This document shows positions 13,301 through 24,963 of a DNA stretch of 64,000 nt, one piece after another. The notes below the pieces were generated by a model. The model had not been told where the DNA came from, searched no databases, and saw nothing but the letters and a program-made list of their open reading frames with translations. This stretch comes from Moringa oleifera. Taxonomy: Eukaryota; Streptophyta; Magnoliopsida; Brassicales; Moringaceae. Positions within the stretch are counted from its first letter, which is position 1. Each line of letters starts with the position of its first letter. The stretch covers positions 1 to 64,000 of the forward strand of contig JAJFZO010000566.1 of assembly GCA_021397835.1 (NCBI GenBank). The letters run 5' to 3'. The translations under genes were made by a program, and so were the position numbers.

Positions 13301-14240
13301 CAGCCAATAACTTTAATTGGTTAGATCAAGATAATATTTTTTATTCCACACAGTTTTTTATTGTCACCTGTCTTTAAAAAACTTAGTAAAATAAAAAAAT
13401 GATCTTGACTAGACCATTGAGCGTAAGTTTACGGTTTGTCAAAGTTTTGCATCTTTGGTAGCTAATAACTTCACCCTTTATGGTCGGATTAAGACAATTT
13501 TTTTTATTCCATGCAATTTTTCAATGACATGCATCTCAAAAAACTTAGTAGAATAATATTTAAAAAATCATTTTGATAGTATCTGTCTTGAAAAATAGAG
13601 TAAAATAAAAAAATAACCTTGATTAAACCACCAAACACAAAGTTCTGTCTTAAAAAATTGAGTAAAGTAAATAAAAACATTTCATTCAAACTACCGAGTG
13701 CAAAATTCTTTCAAAGATTTGTAACTTCAATAACCAATAATGTTGTCATTGTTTATAAGATCAAGATGATTTTTTTTATTTCTTGTAGTTTGTCATTGTC
13801 GTCTCGCACCCTAGCACTCTTCCTTGTGCTCGCTAACTTTTTCATCCGTGATAATTGACTAAACTCTTTCAGGTGCTATCTACGAAGACAAAAAGCTGTG
13901 GCTATCTTTAGAAGGAATGCATCTCGAAAAATTAAGTACAATAAAAAATAAATTTGATCAAATCATCAAGCACTAGATTTTTGATCTTTCAAAGTTTCGT
14001 ATCTTTGATATTCAATAATTTTGCCTTTGGTGATTGAATTAAAAAGATTTTTTTTATTTTACACAGTTTTGCAATGGCATCCATTTTCAAGAATTTTTTT
14101 ATGATAAAAAAATTCATTTGATGGTGTCTGTTTCAAAAATAATTGAGTAAAATAAAAAAAATACCTCAATCAAACCATTGAATGTAAAGTTATTGTCTTT
14201 TGAATTTTCACAATTTTGATAACTAAAAAATTTACCTCCA
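1375..14240. repeat. Subtelomeric satellite, ~160-bp tandem unit
   Basis: A diverged AT-rich tandem repeat. Landmarks recur in every unit: AATAACTTTGCC, a T-run with ATTCCA, TTTTTCATTGTCATCCATCT, AAAAACTTAGTAGAATAAAA, GACCACCAAG and GGTTATGGTCTTTC. A consensus built by eye is about 162 bp. Measured spacings of the AACTTTG landmark include 164 (1440 to 1604), 160 (2101 to 2261) and 158 (10653 to 10811). A longer form of about 210 bp is interspersed (1889 to 2101; 10811 to 11021). About 75-80 units fit in the block. Copies differ by many substitutions and small indels, so the array is old. The short open frames inside are not conserved from copy to copy and I do not regard them as genes. Confidence 0.93.
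13804..13918. other. Non-satellite insertion inside satellite
   Basis: A satellite unit is interrupted after CATTGTCGTC and resumes at CATCTCGAAAAA. The roughly 115 bp between are less AT-rich and match none of the unit landmarks. No inverted repeat or target duplication is evident. Origin unknown. Confidence 0.6.
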
Positions 14241-15070
14241 TTGAGGGCTAGTTGAATAGATGTATGTGATAGTGTCTTTTTAAAAGTTGAATTTGATCTA
14301 CCTCATTAATTCAAAAGATTCGTTAATGCAAGCTCAAACTTAATTTTATATTTCAAATTTTAAATTTACTATATATAATTGGGTGATGATCCGAAGTGAA
14401 GTAAACCCAAGTCTAGAGTTATATTAATTTAAAGAAAAAAACTCATAATTAGCAACCAACCATTAAAAGAAAAGAAAAAAATACCTAAATCTTCCTTTCA
14501 TGAGAAACTAAAAGAAAAATCATCTCATATGCTTATACTTCATCCACATATCAAAAAAAGAGATTAATAAGTAATAAGCACCATTTACTAATTATGTATA
14601 ATGTTGTATCCAACATTCATATTTAATGTGTTAAATAAAAATAGAAAAATGGGTTGATCTTCCTCCATTAATTGTTCCTTGCAATGCTTTCTAATTGAGC
14701 ATAAACCATATTTGATAATAAGCTTGAATTTCACTATAGAAATCTAACAGCTCAAAAGGAGAAACAAGACTGGAAAAGAAGATTAATTTAAGCAAGAACT
14801 GCACTTTATTGATTATAACATGACACACTATATAACAAACATCGCATCAAAACAAATTAATTGGTCCATTGTCGAGCATCCATATGAGATGACAAGCACC
14901 TGACACAGAGCCCAACATTATTCAACAAACCATAGGGCGTGGACTTTGGGTCACGATCGCCTTTATTCTTCGCACACGTATAGAGCTATCATATCAGTCT
15001 TGCCCCACGCTATCAAACAGCATAAGTAGGATACGACAATCTTATTACATGCTAAAGGACAACACAAGTC
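14241..15070. other. Unique sequence between satellite and first gene
   Basis: The satellite landmarks fade out near 14,240. The rest is AT-rich unique sequence with no recognisable gene. It includes the 3' flank of the NIP6;1-like gene. On the minus strand an AATAAA hexamer at 14962-14967 lies about 104 nt past that gene's stop codon and is a plausible poly(A) signal. Confidence 0.5.
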
Positions 15071-17154
15071 CTAGCGGCGGAAGCTCCTCACCTGGCGCGG
15101 TGGCTCAGCTTCATCCTCACGCAGCTTCACAGCGGTGTAGGTACCTGCACCAGCTAAGGCCCCAAGCGTAGGTGCCAACAGATATATCCAGATAGCTTTG
15201 TAGTTTCCTGCTGCAACCGCTGGTCCTAATGTCCGCACTGGATTCATCGAGCCACCGCTAGATGGTCTGTCATGTCAATATATCTAACAACAATTAAATC
15301 TTTTTAATTTCCTAAGGAACCAACTGGCAACATCTGTTTCCTGCCAACTTTGAAACATCAATTTGCAAAAGATATAAAAACAAATTTGAATCACGAAGAA
15401 AGGGAAAAAAAAAAAAAAACTTACCCTGCCACAAGAATGTTGAGCATAACAGTAGCTCCAACTGCTATACCTGCTAACTCTCCCACCTGCCCAGAGCCCA
15501 CGTCCACGAGAGAATGTGAGGGAGAGAGAGTGACATATATATATATATACACAGCCATTCGCACATAATACAGAATGCAGAGTTTAGTGGTGGCACCACA
15601 TACCGCACGAGTATCAGTAGCAACAGCAGTGACGACAAACAGGAGATTGAAAGTGATTAAGAACTCCAGCGCAAAAGCCTGACCAATGCTGACCGAAGGA
15701 ACAGTGACGCCACCAGAGACGAAGGTCTCAAAAACTCCCTTGAGCGCAAAAGAAGCGCATATAGATGCCGACACCTGTGCTGCTATATAGGCTGGCACTT
15801 GAATCCAGGGGAAATGGCGCAGTGCCGCAAATGCAATGGTCAAGGCTGGGTTGAGATGAGCTCCTGAGATGTGTCCCGTTGATAGAATGATGATCATCAC
15901 TGCCAAACCTGCAGACGCTGCATTTCCAATAAGAGTCTCCACTCCATTGTACTTTTGGTTCACTATGGGGGCTGCTGTTGCCGCAAATATTAGAATAAAT
16001 GTTCCTACAAATTCCGCGCCAAGCTGTGTGAACCCAACCATCACACAGATTAAGGAATCTGAGGTCAAAAGGTTTTGGTATGCTTTAATATTTGTTTGAA
16101 CATAATTTTTACAAAAATAAAAATATCAAAGGTATTTATTTGCATCTTTGTCCAAAAAAGAAAAGATGGACTTCAGTCTAAGATTAAGTAGTGTTGACCA
16201 ATGAGTCTCTCATTTGTTTCTATTTGTGCAACAAGTTATGTTGTACACAGGGGAACAAATCCCAAATAATACTGATGCTATACAAATAAAAAAATTTCCC
16301 TCCTATGATTATTTCATTACGGACCACTCAATTTGTGAGTTGCAGGCACTCTTAGCTAATTTTCAATTTGTTAATGGCAGCAGGACCATCTTATTAGTTA
16401 TCCCGCAATTACAGGGAGTTGCTATAAAATCACACTATAAGTTTAACTTTCAATGTTGTCTTATAAAAGAAAGAGATTCTTTTCTATGTAACAAATACTT
16501 ACAGCTTTGGACGAGTCCTCATTAATAGGGAGTATGAACAGATGCAATAGGTTTGTTAACTTTTAAATTTTTTAATCATTCTTAGGTTTACCAATTCTAG
16601 TGATTAGTTAACTCACTTTTATTGTTTTATATATAAAATCAACAGCATGTGTTTCATCTTCTAAGTAGTGATTTGGCTCTTGAATTTGCCTACCAACTAC
16701 AAGTCCTAAAAAATTATCCTTATTTTGTATTCACTGGTATCCTTTTCGCTGGCCAGCATATCTAATTAATAGACAAATAATTCCCAAACTTCAACAATCT
16801 CATTGTACAATACATTTTCCATTCTGATATATATGGAGTGAAACTACATCATGCTAGCAGTACAGCTAATAATTATTATTATCATCTCACATTATAATAG
16901 AAGAACAAAACAAAATAGAAGAGTCAAAGAGCTACCTTCCGGGTAAGAGAGACGTCAGGTGCGGGGAAGTCCGTGAAGCACGAGCCGTTTTGAACCCAAG
17001 TTGGGGCGGTGACCGGTAGGCACTCGCATCGTGGCATTGATTTGCGATCATAGGATAGCGAGTCCACTCGCAGTCCAGAAATCAAGGGACCTCCAGGCGT
17101 TCCCGGAGTTGCTGGCGCTGAAGCGGTAGGAGTTCCTAACTCTGGTTCCGGCAT
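15071..17154 (-). CDS. NIP6;1: NIP6;1-type aquaporin (boric acid channel)
   Basis: Nodulin26-like intrinsic protein, a six-helix plasma-membrane channel. Four coding exons on the minus strand: 16936-17154, 15604-16023, 15425-15486 and 15071-15266. They join in phase to 298 aa with canonical GT-AG introns. Start: [10 protein letters not shown] at 17154, because the upstream in-frame codon is GTG, not ATG. Family features are a Pro/Thr-rich N-terminus, the first channel motif NPA at residues 131-133, the second motif NPV at 242-244 followed by the selectivity-filter Arg245, and the C-terminal tail VRSFRR. The NPA/NPV pair matches Arabidopsis NIP6;1; NIP5;1 carries NPS/NPV. NIP II channels move boric acid, and NIP6;1 distributes it to young shoot tissue; that role is inferred here from the family. 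The gene is intact and is the first one after the satellite. Confidence 0.93.
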
Positions 17155-17286
17155 TTCTCTTCTCACAACTTTCTTTTCTTTTTCTTTTTTTTCCTATTCT
17201 AAACAACAAGGAAAAACAACGCTTTCTTTTTTTTTTTTTTGGGGGGGGTGTTTATGCGATTCGGGCTATAAACAAAGCTGAGGATA

Positions 17287-17492
17287 TTACATGATTTTGC
17301 GGTTTTTATGAAGGTGCTGCTACAGGTCCGTTCTAATCTTAGCCAGAATCAAAATACTGACTGAGGAATAACACTTGCTATGGAAACATGACTGTCTAAT
17401 GCAACTATATGCAACTACCGAACCTTTTTTTTTTCTTTTTTTTTTTTTCAAATTTTGAAGGGCTTCTGGAAGAGGAAGGACTAAAATTACAT
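17287..17492 (-). promoter_or_regulatory. Two AUG-stop (ATGTAA) sites upstream of NIP6;1
   Basis: On the minus strand ATGTAA occurs at 17492-17487 and 17292-17287, about 340 and 140 nt before the start codon. In Arabidopsis NIP5;1 an AUGUAA in the 5'UTR causes boron-dependent ribosome stalling and mRNA decay, so the pair may be functional. Caution: a good donor (CT|GTGAGT, intron starting at about 17564) and possible acceptors (for example CCTCAG near 17280) could place one or both sites in a 5'UTR intron. Confidence 0.4.
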
Positions 17493-17810
17493 TATGTGTA
17501 GGCTTTTATAAATGTATTGCTATGGAATAGAGAAAGAAATATAAGGATCCAGGATATACTCACAGAAGCTTGCCTATTTTTGGTGATTTTGGGATCGCAG
17601 TGGCATCCAGCTTCGATGTAGTGAAACGAATGCGTAAAGAAACGAAAACAAGGAAGAACAGAGGGGAAGAAAGAAGACCGGATGAACCAGAAGAAAGAAG
17701 GAAAAAAGGGAAAGAGACAAAGGGAGTGATTATGAAAACACAGGATGTGGTGATGGAGGTGCGAATTGAAGGAAGTTGAAGGCGATCAAATATTGCGGAT
17801 GCACATGGTC

Positions 17811-17820
17811 GTATATATAC
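17811..17820 (-). promoter_or_regulatory. Probable TATA box of the NIP6;1-like gene
   Basis: On the minus strand GTATATATAC sits about 660 nt before the start codon, giving a predicted transcript start near 17,785 and a long leader. The leader has a CT/GA-rich part (17640-17720 on the plus strand is GA-rich) and, on the plus strand, a T-run followed by a G-run at 17227-17248. Position is inferred from sequence alone. Confidence 0.4.
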
Positions 17821-17829
17821 ACACAAAAC

Positions 17830-20800
17830 GAGGCATGAACCTTATTAGGAAACTGTCGAGAAAGTGTGTAATGTTAAAGAGAGTTGCACATTAGTGGGAT
17901 TAATATTTTGAAATGTTAATTAAGTGGGTCTAGAATCTCTAGACGAGTTGAGTGTCATCACTGTGACTTTTCATATATACCCTTGCAACAGGACTTCACA
18001 GCATTTGGAATCCATATTTATTTTATTTATTTATTAGTCTTCAAGCACTTTGTCCAAATAATCGGAGAAAACTTGATATTTTGGATCATGTCCTCCAGCG
18101 TCGATGTATATGTTGTCCTGTTGTCCCAATGTTCTTGACCCCTCTAATCGAGGCCTTAATGCCCTATAAATGAAATATTTGATGTTCTTTACACGTATAC
18201 ATATTAAGGAGGAGTTTTCACTTCTAAAGGAGGATCGGATGATAGAGCAATCAATGAAACCAACTCAACCGGGTCAAAAGCCGCCGAGTGTCTGCCAAGG
18301 CGGTGAGAGGATATGTGTGTAAATTCAAATTAGTCACACTTCTCTGACAATATGAAATGTTTCTCACACGAACTTGAATATGAGATTGAACTTGTTTCTT
18401 TTTGACAAATGAAGGTCAACGCCCATCCCATCATCTAAACAGCTATGGGCTGCGACCAATGTTGCTAACGTGACAGACCATAAGGCGCACAGACGTGTCT
18501 GCAGTCGTCAGATCTGCCCAAGACTCGCAATTGATAGCCGTTCTTATGAGTGAAACGCCTGTGACGATAAAAGGTCTCACATGCAGCGTGACAACATCAT
18601 ACTGCCTTGCTAAAATAATTCAGCCATCAGCCACCCGCCCAATAATTGTATTAAAAGAGTACGGGGCGTTGTCTTGTTGAAACCGCAAGAGAAAAAAAAA
18701 ACATATTTTTAATGAACATGATTTAAGCATCTCTCCAGCGGTACCCAACCATGGATGTCAAAGGCATCTGCTTCAGCCATCTTTATTGCAACAAACGCCT
18801 TGTGTTCTTGGAGGTGATCAGTGTAAAGGCAAAAGAAATGCCCCGCCTCGCCTCGCCTCGCCTCACCTTAATGGTGCTACTCCCATTCATTTGGATCCAC
18901 TCCATCCGTTTCTCTTTTTCATTGTCCCCATAGTATTTGTTTAGTCCTTTCTTCTCTTTTAGTCCTTCCTAGGAATCTTCTCCCCACTCTGCACCTTAAT
19001 TATTCATCTCTTTAGAGACTCTCCTTTTAATTTTTCTGCCATTTTATCAAAATAATTTAAGTCGCTTGAATACAGTTTTAAGTGTTGGCCAAGGCATAAG
19101 CACGAGGTGGATACTAACTTCTTGGAGTTGTTCTTATAATCTTTTTGACTTTGTTCCATAGAGAGGTGATGCGTGATTCCATCACATGCGGCGATCATCC
19201 ATCCCATCCCCACCACCATAGTGCTATTGATACTAAAATAGTGTCCTACATTCAAAATATACCATAAAGTAATTAACCTCAGACCTCTTTATTAAAGAGA
19301 AGAGAAAACTAAACCAACTATAAGTACTCATGAGGAAAGCAATGATTTTTAAGTGAAAAGTACTAACATAAAATTAATTAATTAAAAAAAATGTTCCTAG
19401 TAAAGAGTTGAGTGGAGCTGATGGCACTTAAATCTTAATTACTATGACTTAGTTTAAGAAGATTCCTCCACCACTCACAATATATATGTGATTCTTAATT
19501 AGTGTTATACCACTTTCTGTTACCACAGAATAATTGAGGGGCAAGTCCTGGCGCACCTCCTTGGTTTTCTATGTTTGTGTGGTTGGTTTTAACTTGCTGA
19601 CTTGCTGCCTCAAACGAGTATATCTCGTGCTCCTTGTGTCTACTATCTACAACATCATATCAATCCTTTTAAGGAGTTCTAAGCCTAAATTGGTGTTTTA
19701 GTAACAAGTCTGTCACGTCTTGTTGACAAACAGTCAGTTCCATGAAAATTTGATGTTTCAAGAGAGGAGCACTTCAAAAAAAGTCTAGCGGAGGTCCCTT
19801 CGGTGGATTTCAATGATGAAAGTGGGGAACTCAGCTATACCATTTCCGTTCTGCTCCTCATTGTGATTGGGTCTTCCAGTCAGCCCTAGTGGAACCAAAA
19901 GAACTTTTTTCCTTCCAGAACTTCAAAATATATAGATAGCATTTTATAAAAGAAACAAACAAAACACCGAGCTTCCCATATCACAAAGGCCAATAACTAA
20001 GCTTACATGTCAACCAAGCAAAAAATACACTTTTTGGACAGATCAGTCCAACAGACTTCATTTTAGACATTCAAATGGCCAAGTGCAGAAGTTCCTGGAC
20101 ATCCTGCTTATGACCTGCTGTAATGATTGCTTATTGTAAGCCACTAAGCTTTATTAGAATTGTAATTGTACCCAAAGTTTTTTGGGCCATGTTTCAGGGA
20201 AAGATGATGCTCCACATGTTTCTTCTTCTCTACCTTTGCTTCTTCCCCAGTACAAGATCGCCAGACAATATTTGTGAAGGCAGTGTAAGTGGACCTGCCT
20301 TCACTAATGCTGACCATGATTTCCCAACAGGGAACAACACTAATCAGGGAAAAAATAGCAGCAATTAATGGAAGCTTCTCGAGCTCCAATTAAACAAAGT
20401 GTTTTTTTCAGTGGCAAATGCCTAACTTTAGACATGGGTCCAATCTTCATCAATCTTGTAGGAAAGCCAGATGATAAGATTAAATCTGAAGTTCTTTTAA
20501 AAATTAAAAAACTACATATATATTAAAAAAAAACAAGTTTCTTCTGCTGGACACAATATGTAGCCACAGCTTCTACATGCCACAAGAAAAGAGGTATTTC
20601 TTCTTTGAAGAGGAAAGTAAAAAACGGTTTATTATCCTTCCTTAAAACTGCTGCACTGCTTTCATAATCAAAACTCAGGTAACAATTTGATGGGCTTCAG
20701 AACTTAACAAGCCTAAATTCATACCTTATAAATACATAGATACAGATAATTATGGTGCTAAATATTGGGTGAACGAGAAAAGGCAGAGAAGATCATTTAT

Positions 20801-21491
20801 CTTCCACAGCCAATAAAGTTCTCCATGAGCAAATGATCCATAGCAGTTAAAAAGAAACCTGATGATACTTGTAGCTTTGCCTCCCTCGCTAAAATGTATG
20901 CCAACCACAATCTTTTAGTACTATGTCAAAACTCTAAGATCACTCAATCAGTCATCGGAGGCAAAATTGAATAAAGTCTGAAAGCACGTACACAAATAAT
21001 TGCAGCATGAATCCTGAAAATATGAAATACCCTGGCTATTCAATTCCTTCAACTCTTTTATTTTAGCAAACTGCCATGTCAACAGAAATAAATTATTCTT
21101 TTTCCTTTGGGTAAAAGGTTTCTGCTGAAGGAGGACCATTTCTGCTTCAGGATTCATGCTGCAATTATTTATGGTCCAGTGCATGAACTAATTCTCACCC
21201 ATCAAGTAAGAAGCAATTCCGCTCACAGGAAACAAGAAAGAGAATATCTAGGATCAATGACATGCAGCAGATGCAGCCTTTCCCTTCCATTGTGAGTCAG
21301 CCATGTGCTTTCTAGCAGAAGCGATTGCCACCATATAAGATGCAAACCACTATCATCCTCAACTAGAAGTCTTACAGAGATGGGTTAGAATCTTATCATA
21401 CAAATGTCAAATCAAAATAACTTAACAAACCATTCAGATCAGCAACAGCTAACTAATATTCTGAAGACATTCGCTAATATAAGAGGGCAAA
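17830..21491. other. Intergenic region, no recognised gene
   Basis: About 3.7 kb between the NIP6;1-like promoter and the FAX4-like stop codon. I see no recognisable protein domain. Open frames near 19004-19255, 20123-20389 and 20948-21295 show no family signature, and their two strands are equally open. A short CCTCG pentamer run lies near 18843-18866. The last few hundred bases are probably the FAX4-like 3'UTR. Confidence 0.5.
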
Positions 21492-23633
21492 TCAGATGTT
21501 ATCTTGTAAATACGCTACGATAAACACTGTCAATGCACAGATAGAAAGACCTAATAAAGCACCAGCAGGAATCAGTTTTCGTGAAGCTGCCAGCCGTATA
21601 CCTGTAAAAGCAATGAAAATAAAAAACGAATGATACAAGGGAGGAGAAGCACTAAAGTACTCAATTGTGGTGTATATGGAAACCAAAGTAGGATATGCTT
21701 AGCAAATGTGCATGTGCTTATACTCCAAGTACAACGCCTGAGCAGCAAACACAGAAGAAACATACCAAATACAGAAGAGAAAATAAAGGCAGATCCAAAG
21801 CCAAGAGCATCACCAATAGCTTTTGTCTCTGGCGCTTGCATAAGGAAGTAAGCCTACATCGAAAGACCAATATTCACGAGGAAGACACTGAATGAACAGA
21901 AAAACTTTATTTTGTCAGGATGTAAGGTTTAAAGGATATTCAGGCTCCTTAACATTGTTGTTTCTGCTTGTTCAGCATTCAGGAACCACAGCATTAACAG
22001 AGAAAATGAGAGTGCATCTCCAAGCAATTGAACTTTCAACAACTATGATGCATGCTCCAAACAGAGCAGCTGCTTCTTGGGAAAACCCTTATCATATTTG
22101 CCAAGGAAGTTCATAGTAATACCAACCAAAAGCATACGGCTCCATGGATTTCATGCAGATTGCTTTATGGCAATTACACTCAAGTAAACTGAAATTATCT
22201 GAAGATAATAGAATTTACTGGATCAGAATCAAGCCACTCCCACACTTCTTCAAATAGCATGACCCTATATTGTTTAACCTAACTCCAGGAAACAGAACTA
22301 GATCATACATGCAACTAGTGGCCAAAATGTAATTGCTAATCCTCTGCATATCATGAAGCATGAATAATCAAACTATTAGATGCAACCTACAGGCAAGGCA
22401 TTAAGAGACCAATGTAACAAACAATACTTTAGACAGAAAAAGAGAAAATTAATCATAATACAATAATGAAAACAAGAATATATTAGTTAACAGACAAGAT
22501 AACCATGACATGCATGAATCAAGCTTTGTTCGACATGTAGAAGCAAAGATAATGGAAGTTCACCTATGAATTAAAAACAAGATAAAAGCACAGGCTCATT
22601 CAGGAAAGAAAATTCATGTTACGATACAAAAAAGACCCAAGAATAGCAAGTAAGGGTCACAGATTATAGATGACAAGCACAATAATGGAAATTAAAAAAA
22701 GAGAAGTGACAAAGAAAAGTACATAAATATATTCAAGAAATTTTGTGATGGAGGTCTTTCAAACAGAAATTTAATTCCAGGATACGATAATGCTTGCTTA
22801 CAAATAAATAAGCCTAAAGCCAATAAGTTACCACCTGAATTCAAGGAGAAAACTATTATCGAGGGAGACAATGATGCCTTTGTATGGTCAATCATTAGAC
22901 CGAATGTTATTGTTATCAAAATCATCTCGGAAGTCCATTGAACAACCAAATTATCCGATACTCATTTCATTGTGTTAAATCCCAAAAAAGAAAAAAATTT
23001 AACAAGCATATTGCACCATAGAACATTCTTAGCACAGTAGCAAAGGAAACTAGGGACACAAAGGGCCAAAGAGCAAATGAAGCCAAGATCAGCTAGTATG
23101 ATAATATTTCTAGTCCGTACAAGGATGACACTAAAATGATTTGCATGAATTTGATCCGACAGTAAGACGTGATGATGAAATAGATGCCAATGAAAATACC
23201 GACGCCATAAGGGCTGCACCAGTCATCCCGCCAAAGAGGGAACCCTTGCTTCCGGATCTGATAACTGCATGAGCAAAACTGGAATTGAGAAAGCAATGGT
23301 GGAAATTCCAGAATGGTAAAGCAAAAGAGAGAAATGTAAGGGAATGGCAGCGAAGAGAGTACAGGCAAATAAGCCACCGCCTAGAAGCAATAATCCATAG
23401 GCAGCGGATGTGGTAGGGGCCAATTCGGCAAGCTGCGATTTGCAGCAAAGGCAAGGTCTTCTGCTATTGGATTTTGCATTCAAGTTATTCAACTCGAGCC
23501 TTCCTTTTGCGGCACGAGTAGTGCTGCTTATCCCGTTGCCATTAATCAACGCGGGTAATTTTAACTTCGTTGCTGCTGCTGTTGCAGCTACTGTCGGGGT
23601 CGGAATTGCAGACAGTAAGAAAGAAGACGACAT
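21492..23633 (-). CDS. FAX4: FATTY ACID EXPORT (FAX4-like), Tmemb_14 family, plastid
   Basis: Four exons on the minus strand: 23363-23633, 23200-23264, 21766-21853 and 21492-21601. All junctions are GT-AG and in phase, giving 177 aa. Residues 1 to about 65 are Ser/Ala/Thr/Arg-rich and look like a chloroplast transit peptide. From about residue 75 a Tmemb_14 domain follows: SAAYGLLLLGGGLFA, then RSGSKGSLFGG, then QAPETKAIGDALGFGSAF, then RLAASRKLIPAGALLGLS, ending in a last hydrophobic helix and AYLQDNI. FAX proteins of the plastid envelope are linked to export of free fatty acids for lipid synthesis in the ER; the role here is inferred. The FAX4 assignment rests on the short length and on the neighbouring kinase, which also neighbours FAX4 in Arabidopsis. 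The 1.35-kb intron 2 holds no other visible gene. Confidence 0.87.
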
Positions 23634-24963
23634 CGCTTAGCACGCTGCCGCTCCTGACTTGTCTCTCGGGGTTTTAATCTCGTATGGGGGACTTGCAGCC
23701 CATGTTTGTTTGGGCTTACTGCAAGCCGCAAGGGCAATGACGAAGCAATCATTACTGTGTCTTATAGAGCGCTCCAGTCCGGTGTCCCCATAGCTGTAGT
23801 CTCCTTTTTGAGGTTTAGTCTTTTGTTCATCATCTGTTATTCAGAAGCTTTGACGTAATATTAAGAGAAAACATATATAGTCCACTATTTATTTGTTTGC
23901 AAATTCTTTTTTATGATTCGATCACTGGTAAGCAGAGTAGCAATTCAAGATGACTTGTGGCTAATCAGTACAACATGATTGCATGATTAATTATTTGTGT
24001 GAAGCTTGTAAATATTAATGCAAGTGTATCAAGTTATGCGAGACTATAGTTTACAAATAAATTGTTTAATAAACTGTGTTAATCATTGACATGACACAGG
24101 AAGATCAGAATAACTTTTTTAATGAATTTGCGCAAATTATTGATAAGATAAAACATAATAGGTATTTTCATGATAATAACACCATGTATATATATATATA
24201 TATATATAATATCTTTCTTTTGTGATTTTTTTTATTAATAATGGTATTCTTATTCTATTTAATGATTTTTTATTAAAATATACTTTTGAAATATAAATAT
24301 CAAATAAGTTATAAGTTATATTGAAATGAATTAACGACGTTAACTAAATGAGTTGTACGAATTGAGCCGAGTAGCATCTTACTGAAACAATCTATATAAT
24401 ATCAAACTAAAATAAGCATATCAAACTGTACATAACATGGCTATAACACAAATTCAATAAAGTAAATCCCAAATCTGTTTAAAGAAGCGTGCGTCTTGAT
24501 AAAATTCTCAGCCTTGCTTCAATTTGCCAGACTGACCAAGTTTGGGCTTTGCATTTGCACTTGCACGCTGAGCTGCAGTACTGGGCCTTAGTAACGTTCA
24601 ATTTGTTCGTGGGTCTTATGTACTGTACAAACGCCTCATCTTTCTTACATTCCCTTATGCAAGAAAGTAAAAAAAAAAAAAAACATGACCTCAAAAACAT
24701 CACCACTGGACATGTATGGCCAGCAACCTACAGATACTCAAAAAAAAAAAAAAGTTATTGCAGCCATGCGTAGTACGATCGTCTCTACAATTGACACTGA
24801 TACGATCATCTTGGCCCTGTAAGTGAAAGAAAACGGTGAAGCAAAGCAGCCGATTTCACAACTAAACTTCATAAATATTCACTTGGCATTCTCTTGGGAC
24901 ATGGATACTTCCCCTATGCAACTCCATCCAAACAGAAATAAGGATTTTTACAACTTTACACAA
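23634..24963. other. FAX4 promoter side and kinase 3' flank
   Basis: No gene is recognised. On the minus strand CTATAAG near 23761-23768 is a possible TATA box for the FAX4-like gene, about 130 nt before its start. An (AT)n microsatellite lies at about 24187-24209. A-runs occur at 24667-24683 and 24740-24753. Confidence 0.4.

Noticed and set aside
1784..13858. Many 60-80 aa open frames in the satellite
   Set aside because: They lie in a noncoding tandem array, differ between copies, and follow unit landmarks rather than any protein family.
16214..16525. 103-aa plus-strand frame inside NIP6;1 intron 1
   Set aside because: Opposite strand to the gene, no recognisable domain, and AT-rich codon content typical of chance frames.
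17560..17826. Frames on both strands of the NIP6;1 leader
   Set aside because: Low-complexity GA/CT-rich sequence next to the predicted TATA box gives open frames on both strands; better explained as 5'UTR.
20123..20389. Two 81-aa frames on opposite strands
   Set aside because: Both strands are equally open, neither has a family signature, and no neighbouring exon with compatible splice sites was found.
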